Source: Bacteroides ovatus
GTDB taxonomy: Bacteria > Bacteroidota > Bacteroidia > Bacteroidales > Bacteroidaceae
Assembly: GCF_001314995.1 (NCBI RefSeq)
Contig: NZ_CP012938.1
Span: forward strand, 3,224,001-3,288,000
DNA length: 64,000 nt
Reading direction: 5' to 3'
This document shows positions 43,682 through 51,813 of the stretch, piece by piece. A program made the position numbers and the translations under genes. The stretch's first letter is position 1. Each line of letters begins with the position of its first letter. The notes under the pieces are model-generated. The model was not told where the DNA came from. It worked only from the letters and a program-made list of their open reading frames with translations, and did no database searches.

Positions 43682-44521
43682 TTAGGAATCCGCCAAAGCA
43701 ATGCCATCCTCATGCAAGGTAATCAGACGTTTCTTATACAAGTCGCCCACTCCTTTCTTAAAGGTTTTCTTGCTAACACCAAACGTGTCATAAATATCTT
43801 CCGCAGGACTTTTATCATTCAAGTTGATCCGTCCTCCATGCGCTTTGATATAGTCGAGCAGCGTTTTCGAAAAATCGTCAATCTTTTCAAAACCGGGTTT
43901 CTGAAGAATCAGGTCTACCTTACCATCTTCACGCACCTGTTTCACAAAAGCTTTCATCTCCATTCCTGTTTCCAACGGACAGAATATTTCATTTTCATAC
44001 AGCAAACCGCTATACTTATTATCTATAATCGCTTTAAAGCCCAAATCCGTCTTCTGCCAGATAAGGATATTCACTTCTGCTTCCGGAGTATATTCCGGCT
44101 TTTCTTTCGACAGATAACGTTCCACCTTTGCTGAAGCCACAATACGATAACTCTCTTCATCCAAATGCGCATGGACCACATATTTCCGCCCAACCTGCAT
44201 TTTCATCTTCTGCTCACTGAACGGAACGAACAGGTCTTTCATCAATCCCCAGTTCAGGAAAGCTCCGTATTGATTCACCCAGGAGACTTCCAGACAGGCG
44301 AACTGACCTACCTGCACCAACGGAGTCAGCGTCGTAGCAATCAGTCTTTCATCCATATCCAGATAAAGAAACACGTTCAAAAAATCTCCTATCTTACAGT
44401 CTTCGGGCACATAGCGGGTAGGCAACAAAATCTCACCTTCTTCCCCACCATCGAGATATACGCCGAAATCTACTTCTTTCACGACTTCAAGCTGATTGAA
44501 CTTTCCTAATTCGATGCTCAT
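43682..44521 (-). CDS. cvfB: CvfB-family S1 RNA-binding protein
   Basis: 279 aa. Three S1-like beta domains (about 3-65, 70-135 and 145-215), e.g. VVKEVDFGVYLDGGEEGEILLPTRYVP, followed by a C-terminal winged helix (about 220-278, INLNDKSPAEDIYDTFGVSKKTFKKGVGDLYKKRLI). This is the CvfB layout; in Staphylococcus the protein binds RNA and affects virulence gene expression. In Bacteroides its targets are unknown. Single gene with a promoter at 44550-44557. Confidence 0.92.
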   Translation of the reverse strand: MSIELGKFNQLEVVKEVDFGVYLDGGEEGEILLPTRYVPEDCKIGDFLNVFLYLDMDERLIATTLTPLVQVGQFACLEVSWVNQYGAFLNWGLMKDLFVPFSEQKMKMQVGRKYVVHAHLDEESYRIVASAKVERYLSKEKPEYTPEAEVNILIWQKTDLGFKAIIDNKYSGLLYENEIFCPLETGMEMKAFVKQVREDGKVDLILQKPGFEKIDDFSKTLLDYIKAHGGRINLNDKSPAEDIYDTFGVSKKTFKKGVGDLYKKRLITLHEDGIALADS

Positions 44522-44549
44522 ATTCTTATCTATTTATTGTAATAAGACA

Positions 44550-44557
44550 CAAAGATA
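44550..44557 (-). promoter_or_regulatory. -7 box TATCTTTG of the cvfB gene
   Basis: Exact TAnnTTTG on the minus strand, 29 bp before the ATG at 44521. Confidence 0.55.
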
Positions 44558-44649
44558 ATCTATTTTGAATAGATCTCTCAAACAGTCAGCCATAACTTTT
44601 CGTTATCGGGCAAAACTATTTGCAATGAACAATCTGCTTTCTAATATGT

Positions 44650-44657
44650 TAACTTTG
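44650..44657 (+). promoter_or_regulatory. -7 box TAACTTTG of the malate dehydrogenase gene
   Basis: Exact TAnnTTTG, 50 bp before the ATG at 44707. Confidence 0.6.
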
Positions 44658-44706
44658 TAGCGACAAAAAGAAAAAGTAAATTATTCACCTTTAAACATAT
44701 AAACTT

Positions 44707-45708
44707 ATGGAATTTCTAACCAACGAGAAACTTACGATTGTAGGAGCTGCCGGAATGATCGGCTCCAATATGGCACAAACAGCCATGATGATGAGACTCA
44801 CTCCGAATATTTGCCTGTATGATCCATTTGCCCCGGCTCTGGAAGGAGTAGCTGAAGAATTGTATCACTGCGGTTTTGAAGGTGTCAACCTTACATTTAC
44901 TTCCGATATCAAAGAAGCGCTGACAGGAGCTTCTTACATTGTCTCTTCCGGTGGAGCTGCCCGTAAAGCAGGTATGACCCGCGAAGATTTGCTGAAGGGA
45001 AATGCAGAAATTGCCGCTCAATTCGGTAAAGATGTTCATCAATATTGCCCGAACGTAAAACATATCGTTGTGATCTTTAATCCTGCAGACATCACCGGAT
45101 TGATTACTTTGTTGTATTCAGGTTTGAAACCCTCTCAAGTTTCTACACTGGCTGCCTTGGACAGCACCCGTCTGCAAAACGAACTGGTGAAATTCTTCCA
45201 TATCCCGGCTTCCGACATTCAGAATTGCCGTACGTATGGTGGTCATGGCGAACAAATGGCTGTATTCGCATCTACAACCAAAATAAAAGGAGAGCCTTTG
45301 ACCGATTTCATCGGCACTACCCGTCTTCCATTGGCAGATTGGGAAGCACTGAAAGTACGTGTCATCCAGGGTGGTAAGCATATTATCGACCTGCGCGGTC
45401 GTTCTTCTTTCCAAAGCCCGGCTTATCTTTCTATCGAAATGATTGCCGCTGCTATGGGTGGACAACCTTTCCGCTGGCCTGCCGGAACGTATGTTTCTAA
45501 CAGTAAGTTCGACCATATCATGATGGCGATGGAAACTTCAATAACTAAAGACGGCGTCACTTATAAAGAAGTAGCCGGAACTCCTGCCGAACAGGAAGAA
45601 TTGGAAAAAAGCTACGAGCATTTATGCAAACTTCGTGATGAAGTGATTGAAATGGGGATCATCCCAGCTATTAAAGACTGGCACGCATTGAATCCCAATA
45701 TTGACTAA
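44707..45708 (+). CDS. mdh: Malate dehydrogenase
   Basis: 333 aa, LDH-like family. NAD-binding start LTIVGAAGMIGSNMA, an active-site-loop-like GAARKAGMTREDLLKGNAEI with the substrate Arg residues, FNPADITGL, and the catalytic His in CRTYGGHGEQMAVF. It interconverts malate and oxaloacetate; in Bacteroides it serves the reductive branch that leads to succinate. Own promoter and terminator. Confidence 0.94.
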   Translation: MEFLTNEKLTIVGAAGMIGSNMAQTAMMMRLTPNICLYDPFAPALEGVAEELYHCGFEGVNLTFTSDIKEALTGASYIVSSGGAARKAGMTREDLLKGNAEIAAQFGKDVHQYCPNVKHIVVIFNPADITGLITLLYSGLKPSQVSTLAALDSTRLQNELVKFFHIPASDIQNCRTYGGHGEQMAVFASTTKIKGEPLTDFIGTTRLPLADWEALKVRVIQGGKHIIDLRGRSSFQSPAYLSIEMIAAAMGGQPFRWPAGTYVSNSKFDHIMMAMETSITKDGVTYKEVAGTPAEQEELEKSYEHLCKLRDEVIEMGIIPAIKDWHALNPNID

Positions 45709-45723
45709 TCAAACAATATTAGC

Positions 45724-45768
45724 AAAAAGCCGAAAAAGAGAAAATACATCTCTTTTTCGGCTTTTATT
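45724..45768 (+). terminator. Terminator after mdh
   Basis: AAAAGCCGAAAAAGAGA (45724-45740) pairs perfectly with TCTCTTTTTCGGCTTTT (45749-45765). Confidence 0.9.
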
Positions 45769-45997
45769 CCAATTACTTACATATCACATATACCCCCCAC
45801 TTAGTCTATAAATCTTTCAAGACTCCAATTCAAATGACTATGCAAAGTTGGGGATAATTCGTCAATTAAAAAAATAGACAAAATGGGGAAAGTACCTAAA
45901 CTGAAGTTACAGGTACTCAAAGTGCGAAATATAGTGATTATCCTATCCAAATTAGTGAATGGAATAAAACTGCGCATCGAAGTTTATAAAATATCTG

Positions 45998-46420
45998 TCA
46001 TTTTTGAGAAGTACATTCGGAACAAACTCCTTTTAGTACATAGTTTATACTATGCAAAGTAAATCCTTTAGGCAAATCAATCACCGGGATATGTGTACCT
46101 TCCAGGCAGAATGTACGATGACATTTCTCACAATAAAAATGCGAATGTAAATCCTGTACCACACAATTGCAGGAGTTGTCGCAAACGGCATACTTCAACG
46201 AGCCGCTCCCATCGTCTATGCTATGTATGAGGTGATGAGACAAGAAGAGAGCGATGGTACGGGATATAGTCGATTTATCGACTGTATCGAGCAGTGTTTC
46301 CAAATCGAGCAATGACACCGCACGCTCTGCCTGCATCATCGCTTTTATCACCAGAAGCCTTATGGCAGTTGGCTTGATACCTCTTCTATCCAACTTATCC
46401 AAATAAATATCTTCTTCCAT
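45998..46420 (-). CDS. Fur-family metal-dependent repressor (Zur-like)
   Basis: 140 aa. Winged helix at the front (GIKPTAIRLLVIKAMMQ--TISRTIALF), a metal and dimer domain at the back with CEKCHRTFC (about residues 94-102) and CSEC near the end, the structural zinc pairs of Fur proteins; the HFHC-type sensing motif reads HSHFYCEKC. It begins 7 bp after the P-type ATPase gene, in one operon, so it most likely senses zinc or another exported metal and represses the operon through the dyad at 48417-48431. Confidence 0.9.
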   Translation of the reverse strand: MEEDIYLDKLDRRGIKPTAIRLLVIKAMMQAERAVSLLDLETLLDTVDKSTISRTIALFLSHHLIHSIDDGSGSLKYAVCDNSCNCVVQDLHSHFYCEKCHRTFCLEGTHIPVIDLPKGFTLHSINYVLKGVCSECTSQK

Positions 46421-46427
46421 CTTTCTC

Positions 46428-48386
46428 CTATTTTATCATTTTCTGTATTCTGACAGCATTCATAATGGCAAGTAGCGCAACACCCACATCTGCAAAGACA
46501 GCTTCCCAAAGAGTAGCAATTCCACCGGCTCCCAAAATCAATACAAGTAATTTCACTCCAAATGCCAGTGATACATTCTGCCAAATAATTCTTCGTGTCA
46601 GTTTTCCTACTTTGATAGCTTCGGCTACCTTCGACGGCTGGTCTGTCTGTATCACGACATCGGCTGTTTCAATAGCCGCATCACTACCCAGTCCTCCCAT
46701 AGCAATGCCAACATGACTTAGAGCGAGCACCGGTGCATCGTTCATTCCATCACCGACAAATGCGATCCGGTTTGCCTCATCCTGCCGCAGCTCTTCCAGA
46801 TGATTCACTTTTCCTTCCGGCAACAGGTCACCATAAGCTTTCGATATACCGAGCTTTTCTGCAAAGTTAGTAACAATACTCTGTTTATCACCGGATAGTA
46901 TCTGGATGTTTTCAATATTTAAAGCTTTTAAATTGTCAATAGCTACCTTTGCGTCCTCTTTCAGGGCATCAGCCAGCAGCAGATAACCTGCATAACGGTT
47001 TCCAACAGCACAGACCACGATGGTATCCGTTATTTCCAGCAGTTCTTTTGGATAGGATATATCAAACTTAGACAGTAACCGGCAATTACCGACCAGAACC
47101 ATAGCCCCGTCTATCGTTGCTTCCAAACCATAGCCGGCAAATTCTTTTGTACCGGTAACAGCTACACATTCAATGTTTTGTTCTTTCGCATAATTCACAA
47201 CAGCCTTGGCAATCGGATGAGTACTATCACTTTCTACCGAAGCAACCAGTTTCACTAATTCTTCTTCCGAAACCTCGCCTGCACTTTTACAGGCCTGTAC
47301 TTCAAAGGTTCCTTTTGTCAGGGTTCCAGTTTTATCGAATACCACTGTATTGATCTTAGTGATAGCATCCAGATAATTACCACCCTTGAATAAAATTCCC
47401 AACCGGGATGCCGCTCCAATTCCCCCAAAGTAGCCCAACGGAATACTAACCACCAACGCACAGGGACACGAAATCACCAGAAAGACCAAAGCTCTGTATA
47501 GCCAATCATTAAATGCAAATACAAATGGAGGATTAATAAGTGAATAAACAAATGGACACAAAACAATTAACACTGCAAGCGCTATAACAATAGGTGTATA
47601 AATGCGCGCAAACTTACGAATAAACAATTCAGCCGGAGCCTTACGTTCGGAAGCATTCTGAACAAGTTCCAATATTCGGGCAAGTGCACTCTTATCAAAA
47701 GGTCTCGTTACCTCGAGCCGGATAACCTTATCGGTTACAATCATTCCGGCAAGTACTTCTTCACCTTTCCGAATATTACGAGGAACGCTTTCACCTGTTA
47801 ATGCGGCTGTATTGAAGGCAGCCACTTCATTCTGCATAGTTCCATCCAATGGCACCCGTTCGCCTGCCTTTATTTCTATGATTTCACCGACTTTTATCTT
47901 TTTAGGGCTTTCAATAACAAGATTGCCTTCCCGGAGCACTAATGCTTTCTCGGGTCTTACATCCAATAAGGCTCCAATATTACGTTTGGCTTTATCTACC
48001 GCTTTATCCTGAAACAGTTCTCCTACTGTATAGAATAACATCACGGCTACTCCTTCCGGATATTCACCAATATAGAAAGCTCCCAAAGTAGCTATAATCA
48101 TTAGAGTGAACTCACTGAAATAGTCTTTTTCCCTGATACTTTCCCAGGCTTCTTTCATCACTGGAATTCCTACCGGAAGATAGGCCACGATATACCATAT
48201 CAAGGCAACAGATCCTTCACGGAAGAATGCTAAATCGAGAGCATTCATAATTATTCCACTTGTCAGAAGCAGGAGAGAGAATATCACTTTCCCATATTCA
48301 TGGAATACCGAAACCTTTGCATCAACCTTTTTTTCTGCTGCGCATGAATGAGCGCCACAACTACAATGTCCCATAACATTCATCAT
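46428..48386 (-). CDS. Heavy-metal P1B-type ATPase (Zn/Cd/Pb exporter)
   Basis: 652 aa. N-terminal short metal-binding stretch rich in Cys/His (MGHCSCGAHSC) instead of a full HMA domain. The membrane motif SCPCAL (C307, C309) marks the P1B metal path, followed by the phosphorylation site DKTGTLT (D351), SDSTHPIAKAV (the P1B HP motif), and GDGMNDAPVL. Export of Zn2+, Cd2+ or Pb2+ is the usual job for a CPC ATPase of this branch. Cotranscribed with the Fur-family regulator behind it. Confidence 0.93.
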   Translation of the reverse strand: MMNVMGHCSCGAHSCAAEKKVDAKVSVFHEYGKVIFSLLLLTSGIIMNALDLAFFREGSVALIWYIVAYLPVGIPVMKEAWESIREKDYFSEFTLMIIATLGAFYIGEYPEGVAVMLFYTVGELFQDKAVDKAKRNIGALLDVRPEKALVLREGNLVIESPKKIKVGEIIEIKAGERVPLDGTMQNEVAAFNTAALTGESVPRNIRKGEEVLAGMIVTDKVIRLEVTRPFDKSALARILELVQNASERKAPAELFIRKFARIYTPIVIALAVLIVLCPFVYSLINPPFVFAFNDWLYRALVFLVISCPCALVVSIPLGYFGGIGAASRLGILFKGGNYLDAITKINTVVFDKTGTLTKGTFEVQACKSAGEVSEEELVKLVASVESDSTHPIAKAVVNYAKEQNIECVAVTGTKEFAGYGLEATIDGAMVLVGNCRLLSKFDISYPKELLEITDTIVVCAVGNRYAGYLLLADALKEDAKVAIDNLKALNIENIQILSGDKQSIVTNFAEKLGISKAYGDLLPEGKVNHLEELRQDEANRIAFVGDGMNDAPVLALSHVGIAMGGLGSDAAIETADVVIQTDQPSKVAEAIKVGKLTRRIIWQNVSLAFGVKLLVLILGAGGIATLWEAVFADVGVALLAIMNAVRIQKMIK

Positions 48387-48396
48387 TTAGTTGATG

Positions 48397-48431
48397 CAAA
48401 GGTAGCAAATGATTCATGCAACAAAGTTGCA
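48397..48431 (-). promoter_or_regulatory. Metal ATPase promoter with overlapping dyad
   Basis: The -7 box TACCTTTG (48397-48404, minus strand) lies 11 bp before the ATG. A perfect palindrome TGCAAC-aaa-GTTGCA (48417-48431) covers the -33 region. It is the best candidate operator for the Fur-family protein in this operon. Confidence 0.6.
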
Positions 48432-48440
48432 AAATCGGTT

Positions 48441-49076
48441 TCAGAACATATATCCCAACGAGATCATCAGGTTTCTGTTCTTCATTCCGAGATCTTTTGC
48501 CACTTCAACGAGTCCAAAATCATAACTAATGGCCACCTGATATTTCTTGCTGAACTCAACGCCTGCTTTCAACCCAAGACCAAAGTCGAACCGTTTCAGA
48601 CCATCATCTCCAAATATATCTTCGGAGGCTGAATTACCGTCCAAGCCCGCTATATCCGCAATATCACCATCCACCTTCGCTTTCATCTTTCCAAACAAAC
48701 CAACAGCAACATAAGGTCCTACACTTCCAAATAGCGCAAAGTCATCATTGACTGCATATTTATACCCAACACGCACCGGTACTTCCAAATAATACGGATT
48801 GAATGTCAGACTCGCCACTGATCCTCCGTCAATCTTAGCGCCTTTCAATGTCAGCAATGCAGCGAAATCCATATATGCGCCACTGCCATTCGCATCCTGC
48901 GACAATCCGACCTCTGCTTTAACTCCTGCGTGAAAACCTATCCTGCTGTCAAACCCTGTAATGGTGTATTTGCTAACATTCATACCTGCCATCACACCCC
49001 ATTTCAGGTTGTCTTGAGCATTGATACTCACTACGCTTATCGCTACTAAAGCGAACAATAACAAGACCTTTTTCAT
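48441..49076 (-). CDS. Outer-membrane beta-barrel protein (PorT-like)
   Basis: 211 aa, signal peptide ending SINAQ. Strand pattern with LKWGVMAGMNVSKYTITGFDSRIGFHAGV and a C-terminal LISLGYMF ending in Phe. It matches the outer-membrane beta-barrel domain family common in Bacteroidetes. Function unknown. Own promoter at 49118-49125. Confidence 0.85.
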   Translation of the reverse strand: MKKVLLLFALVAISVVSINAQDNLKWGVMAGMNVSKYTITGFDSRIGFHAGVKAEVGLSQDANGSGAYMDFAALLTLKGAKIDGGSVASLTFNPYYLEVPVRVGYKYAVNDDFALFGSVGPYVAVGLFGKMKAKVDGDIADIAGLDGNSASEDIFGDDGLKRFDFGLGLKAGVEFSKKYQVAISYDFGLVEVAKDLGMKNRNLMISLGYMF

Positions 49077-49117
49077 ACGAATAAATAATTTAATTATTGT
49101 TTAGAAATTATGTGAGG

Positions 49118-49125
49118 CAAAAATA
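49118..49125 (-). promoter_or_regulatory. -7 box TATTTTTG of the beta-barrel gene
   Basis: TAnnTTTG on the minus strand, 42 bp before the ATG at 49076. Confidence 0.5.
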
Positions 49126-49309
49126 ACAATAATTCGCATAACTCCGAGAGATTTAGTAAAAATATAAAAAATAAACGATATGAATCTTATGAGGTATAGT
49201 CATAGCAAGAGAACCGGACTATTTCAAACGATTTTACGAGATATAGAACAAAAACACTCTGTACAGAGAAAAAACAAAGAATGAAAGACTGTATAACTTA
49301 ATTAATTGT

Positions 49310-49317
49310 TATCTTTG
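49310..49317 (+). promoter_or_regulatory. -7 box TATCTTTG of the first small RNA
   Basis: Exact TAnnTTTG. The predicted start lies at about 49323, directly at the first hairpin. Confidence 0.6.
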
Positions 49318-49322
49318 CACAA

Positions 49323-49523
49323 TCAGTCGTAGCGCGACTGTATTGTTTGTTTTAAGAAAAAAAGCGTTTAGCTGATTTCTGTGCCAGAGAAAAGTCGAAA
49401 ATTCCAAACACACAGAGAAGCAGATAGATGCTCCTTGCAATATGCGGGGAGTGTTTCCTGTTTGTGTGTTTAGGGCTTCGACTCCCTCTCTGGCGGATAG
49501 GCAAATGCTCTCCGCTTTTTTTG
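49323..49523 (+). ncRNA. Rod-shaped structured RNA, 6S-like
   Basis: About 200 nt. A 5' hairpin CAGTCG-tagcg-CGACTG (49324-49340) is followed by a long imperfect rod: GCCAGAGA (49383-49390) with TCTCTGGC (49487-49494), GTCGAA (49394-49399) with TTCGAC (49477-49482), AAACACACA (49406-49414) with TGTGTGTTT (49463-49471), an internal bubble, and an apical CTCC/GGAG stem. It ends at a terminator, GCGGA-TCCGC with seven T (49494-49523). Length, single rod with central bubble and own promoter fit 6S RNA, which binds the housekeeping RNA polymerase; the Bacteroidales-1 class is my best guess, from memory, not a search. Confidence 0.7.
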
Positions 49524-49529
49524 TGCCTA

Positions 49530-49537
49530 TAAATTTG
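49530..49537 (+). promoter_or_regulatory. Possible -7 box TAAATTTG of the second small RNA
   Basis: Fits TAnnTTTG and lies directly behind the terminator of the first RNA. Confidence 0.45.
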
Positions 49538-49544
49538 CAATAGA

Positions 49545-49731
49545 TACAAACGACAAATTAGTAATAATCACAAAGGCAAGTCAATTCGGGTGGAGCGGCA
49601 CCCGAACGACTACAGAGTCGAAAACGTAACATTTAGATGTTACTACTTGCCTTTGAAAATATAAGAGACAGAGGCTAGCTACACCTGCAAGGGGAACAAA
49701 TGGATTCATCCAGGAGTTCCCCTCTATTTTT
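49545..49731 (+). ncRNA. Structured RNA with perfect four-way junction
   Basis: An 11-bp closing stem, CAAAGGCAAGT (49571-49581) with ACTTGCCTTTG (49645-49655), holds three hairpins: TTCGGGTG/CACCCGAA (49585-49606), CGACT/AGTCG (49607-49620) and GTAACAT/ATGTTAC (49626-49643). All stems are perfect. A terminator follows: GGGGAAC (49691-49697) with GTTCCCC (49716-49722), an inner TGGAT/ATCCA pair, and TCTATTTTT. It is not a tRNA: the closing stem is 11 bp, and anticodon and T-loop sequences are missing. I do not know the family. The start is inferred from the promoter box at 49530. Confidence 0.6.
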
Positions 49732-49790
49732 GTGAAGATGTGTACTATTGGAAAGACAGATATTAGGTCTACATATAAATTTGATGATTC

Positions 49791-50449
49791 TTATTGTCAA
49801 CCAAAGCTTTTCCCAAATAATATAATGATTATCATCGGTTTACATGCTGACAATAAGCCATGGCAATAGCCTGACAATAAAAAAATTAGAACTTTTATTG
49901 TCAGCCTGTTCTTTGATCCCTTTGGGGCAAGGTTATGGGATTCATTCCAATATGTCGATATACTCTAACTTAATTCCCAGCTTGATCCATGTTATAAACT
50001 ACTGAAGACTATCATTGTCTACAGTAACAATACCATCGACATAAAAAACACATACGCTTTATAAAATGAGTATGCCCCTGTTAAATGAATGCTACATAAC
50101 CGGTATCTTTCACTTACCAAGCAGGTATTGTTCCACTAAAGCACTGGTATCTTTAGTGGAACAATACTGATACCCTAGAGGAACTATACTGGCGTGTTAA
50201 CGGAACTATATAGGTATATTAATGAAAAGATATCACTTTGGAAAGCTGTTATAAAAATGCGGCATTACTTCGAAACATGTTCATAAAGCTATTGTTTATC
50301 AGGTTATTAAAAGGATCATAAGAGATAAAAATAAGGCTGACAGTAAAAGTAGATATATTTTATTATCAGCCTATTATCAGCATCTATTGTCAGGTGATAT
50401 AGCATTGATATTCATATACTTAAATACTATTCTGACAGTTTGACAATAA
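49791..50449. repeat. Two clusters of CTGACAATAA / TTATTGTCAG motifs
   Basis: Copies at 49791-49799, 49847-49856, 49871-49880, 49895-49904, then 50337-50346, 50360-50369, 50372-50380, 50384-50393, 50432-50438 (partial) and 50441-50449, in both orientations, with one or two mismatches. The pair at 49871 and 49904 can form a hairpin. Confidence 0.6.
50125..50219. repeat. 17-bp perfect inverted repeat joined to three 22-bp-period direct repeats
   Basis: GTATTGTTCCACTAAAG (50125-50141) and CTTTAGTGGAACAATAC (50151-50167) are perfect complements with a 9-bp spacer. The right arm is also the first of three imperfect direct copies starting at 50154, 50176 and 50198, each of the form TA-nn-GGAAC-ATA and exactly 22 bp apart, two helical turns. 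Confidence 0.7.
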
Positions 50450-50556
50450 AACAGGTACAAATCAATAGAAACGATCATAAAGTTTTTAATTGGGAAAAGC
50501 AAAGAATTTATAAAAAGAAAGAAAAAGTTTGCTGTTCCCTTCAGAATAAACATCTT

Positions 50557-50586
50557 TGTAACCGTGGTTACAGTAACCTCAGTTAC
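50557..50586. promoter_or_regulatory. Two adjacent dyads, TGTAACC-gt-GGTTACA and GTAAC-ctca-GTTAC
   Basis: Perfect 7-bp arms at 50557-50572 and perfect 5-bp arms at 50573-50586. They precede the stub reading frame at 50605 and look like an operator left from its promoter. Confidence 0.5.
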
Positions 50587-50604
50587 TAATATAATTCACT
50601 GACT

Positions 50605-50658
50605 ATGAGGTTTTATAATAGAGAGGAAGAACTGAAAAAACTGAAAGAGCTAAAATGA
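50605..50658 (+). pseudogene. Possible 5' stub of an ATPase_2 (archaeal-type ATPase) gene
   Basis: The frame reads MRFYNREEELKKLKELK and then stops. That start resembles the first residues of Bacteroides ATP-binding proteins of the PF01637 kind (typically MKFYNRE-EL--L). No further ATPase sequence follows, so it would be the remnant of a deleted gene. Seventeen residues are little to judge by. Confidence 0.35.
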
Positions 50659-51068
50659 AAAAAGACCTTCTCCTTACAGTTTTATTCCTCTCACTAATAT
50701 ATTTACCCAGCGATCTAAAGCTCTTTCCATCAAATTTAACGAAGAACCGAATAACACAAAAGCATCCTATAGCTTACAACATACATATATTCATCTAACA
50801 TTCAAATATTTATATTAATAGAGTATATTCCACCCAAGACAATATATCAAAATAATCTTTCATATACAATATAAATCTGCAACGTATAAAAGTAATTTAA
50901 TGACAGGATAAAAAAGAAAAGATTAAGTTTTATCATTTTTCACAGAACAAACATGACCGTAACAAAGAAAACATACTGCAATAAAAGCCTTTTACAATTC
51001 TTTTACTATCATAGAGTTAGGTTACGGGAAAATCTCCGGATAAACCTTGTTTCGAGAAGTTTTTTTGT

Positions 51069-51076
51069 TACTTTTG
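51069..51076 (+). promoter_or_regulatory. -7 box TACTTTTG of the ECF sigma gene
   Basis: Fits TAnnTTTG, 45 bp before the ATG at 51121. Confidence 0.5.
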
Positions 51077-51120
51077 CCGCAAACTAATATATTTCAGTGC
51101 AACGGGAATCTTATTATAAT

Positions 51121-51693
51121 ATGAAAGACATCACCTTATGGAACATCATGTTGAAAGGTGACACAAAGCCATTAGAGGTATTGTATAAGAGACATTACGA
51201 GCTTCTATTGAATTTTGGACTCAAATATGTTTCAGATGAAGAATTTGTTAAAGATTGCATTCAGGATCTTTTCGTGAAACTTTGCAGCAGCACCCGTTTG
51301 TCTCCCACCGATTATGTGCGTTCCTATCTGCTGACTTCTTTGAAAAACCTTATATTCGATAAACTTTCATCTTTAAAATCCACCGAAGATATCAATGCGC
51401 TTCCCTTCGACTTAACGATAGAAGACACCTCACTGGAAGTCTTATTTAAGGATAATGATGAGGATATACAAATGATTAAAAATCTGCAAGAGGCTTATAA
51501 ACAACTGTCCGAGAATCAACGGATGGCGATTTATCTTCGTTACATTAAAGGCTTATCCTATAGAGAAGTTGCAGCTGTCCTGGAGATTAATCCTCAATCT
51601 GCCATGAATTTAGTATCCCGCACACTGACGAGCCTTCGCTCTAAAATGACCTTGAAAGAATATCTCTTTTTCCTTCCTTTTTTTCTTTCTTAA
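51121..51693 (+). CDS. ECF sigma factor of a polysaccharide utilisation locus
   Basis: 190 aa from ATG 51121; a GTG at 51097 in the same frame would add eight residues but the ATG gives the usual start (MKDITLWNIMLKGD). Region 2 reads LYKRHYELLLNFGLKYVSDEEFVKDCIQDLFVKL; region 4 reads LSENQRMAIYLRYIKGLSYREVAAVLEINPQSAMNLVSRTLTSLR. It directs RNA polymerase to the locus promoter. The anti-sigma gene follows after 120 bp and the SusC-like receptor carries the STN domain that carries the signal: the classical sigma/anti-sigma/TonB-receptor relay. Confidence 0.92.
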   Translation: MKDITLWNIMLKGDTKPLEVLYKRHYELLLNFGLKYVSDEEFVKDCIQDLFVKLCSSTRLSPTDYVRSYLLTSLKNLIFDKLSSLKSTEDINALPFDLTIEDTSLEVLFKDNDEDIQMIKNLQEAYKQLSENQRMAIYLRYIKGLSYREVAAVLEINPQSAMNLVSRTLTSLRSKMTLKEYLFFLPFFLS

Positions 51694-51813
51694 ATGCTAC
51701 TATTTCCTTTGTCCGGTTCACCCAATTTGCTGAAGAAATCTTTTTCTGCAAAATAATGAAAGAAAAGTGAGTAGACTTTTTCTTTTCTCCCGTTTTAAAT
51801 ATAAAAGCAAAAA

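Larger units (their letters stand above)
49740..51068. other. Long non-coding stretch with repeats and gene remnants
   Basis: About 1.3 kb without a convincing gene. It contains two clusters of CTGACAATAA-type motifs, a 17-bp inverted repeat that runs into 22-bp-period direct repeats (50125-50219), two dyads (50557-50586) and a possible ATPase gene stub (50605-50658). It leads to the promoter of the ECF sigma gene. Confidence 0.6.

Noticed and set aside
45883..46062. Plus-strand frame of 59 codons between mdh and the Fur gene
   Set aside because: Overlaps the end of the Fur gene on the other strand and has no recognisable domain. The inverted repeat AGTACCT/AGGTACT inside it was noted but has no clear meaning.
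49571..49655. Cloverleaf-like fold as a tRNA gene
   Set aside because: Closing stem of 11 bp instead of 7, no TTCGANNC T-loop, no D-loop GG, and no anticodon arm of proper size.
50154..50219. Evenly spaced direct repeats as a possible CRISPR array
   Set aside because: Period is 22 bp with no distinct spacers, only three imperfect copies, and no cas genes are in the window.
50655..50798. Frame of 47 codons starting MKKDLLLTVLFLSLIY after the ATPase stub
   Set aside because: The hydrophobic start could be a signal peptide, but nothing follows that looks like a mature protein; kept as unexplained non-coding sequence.
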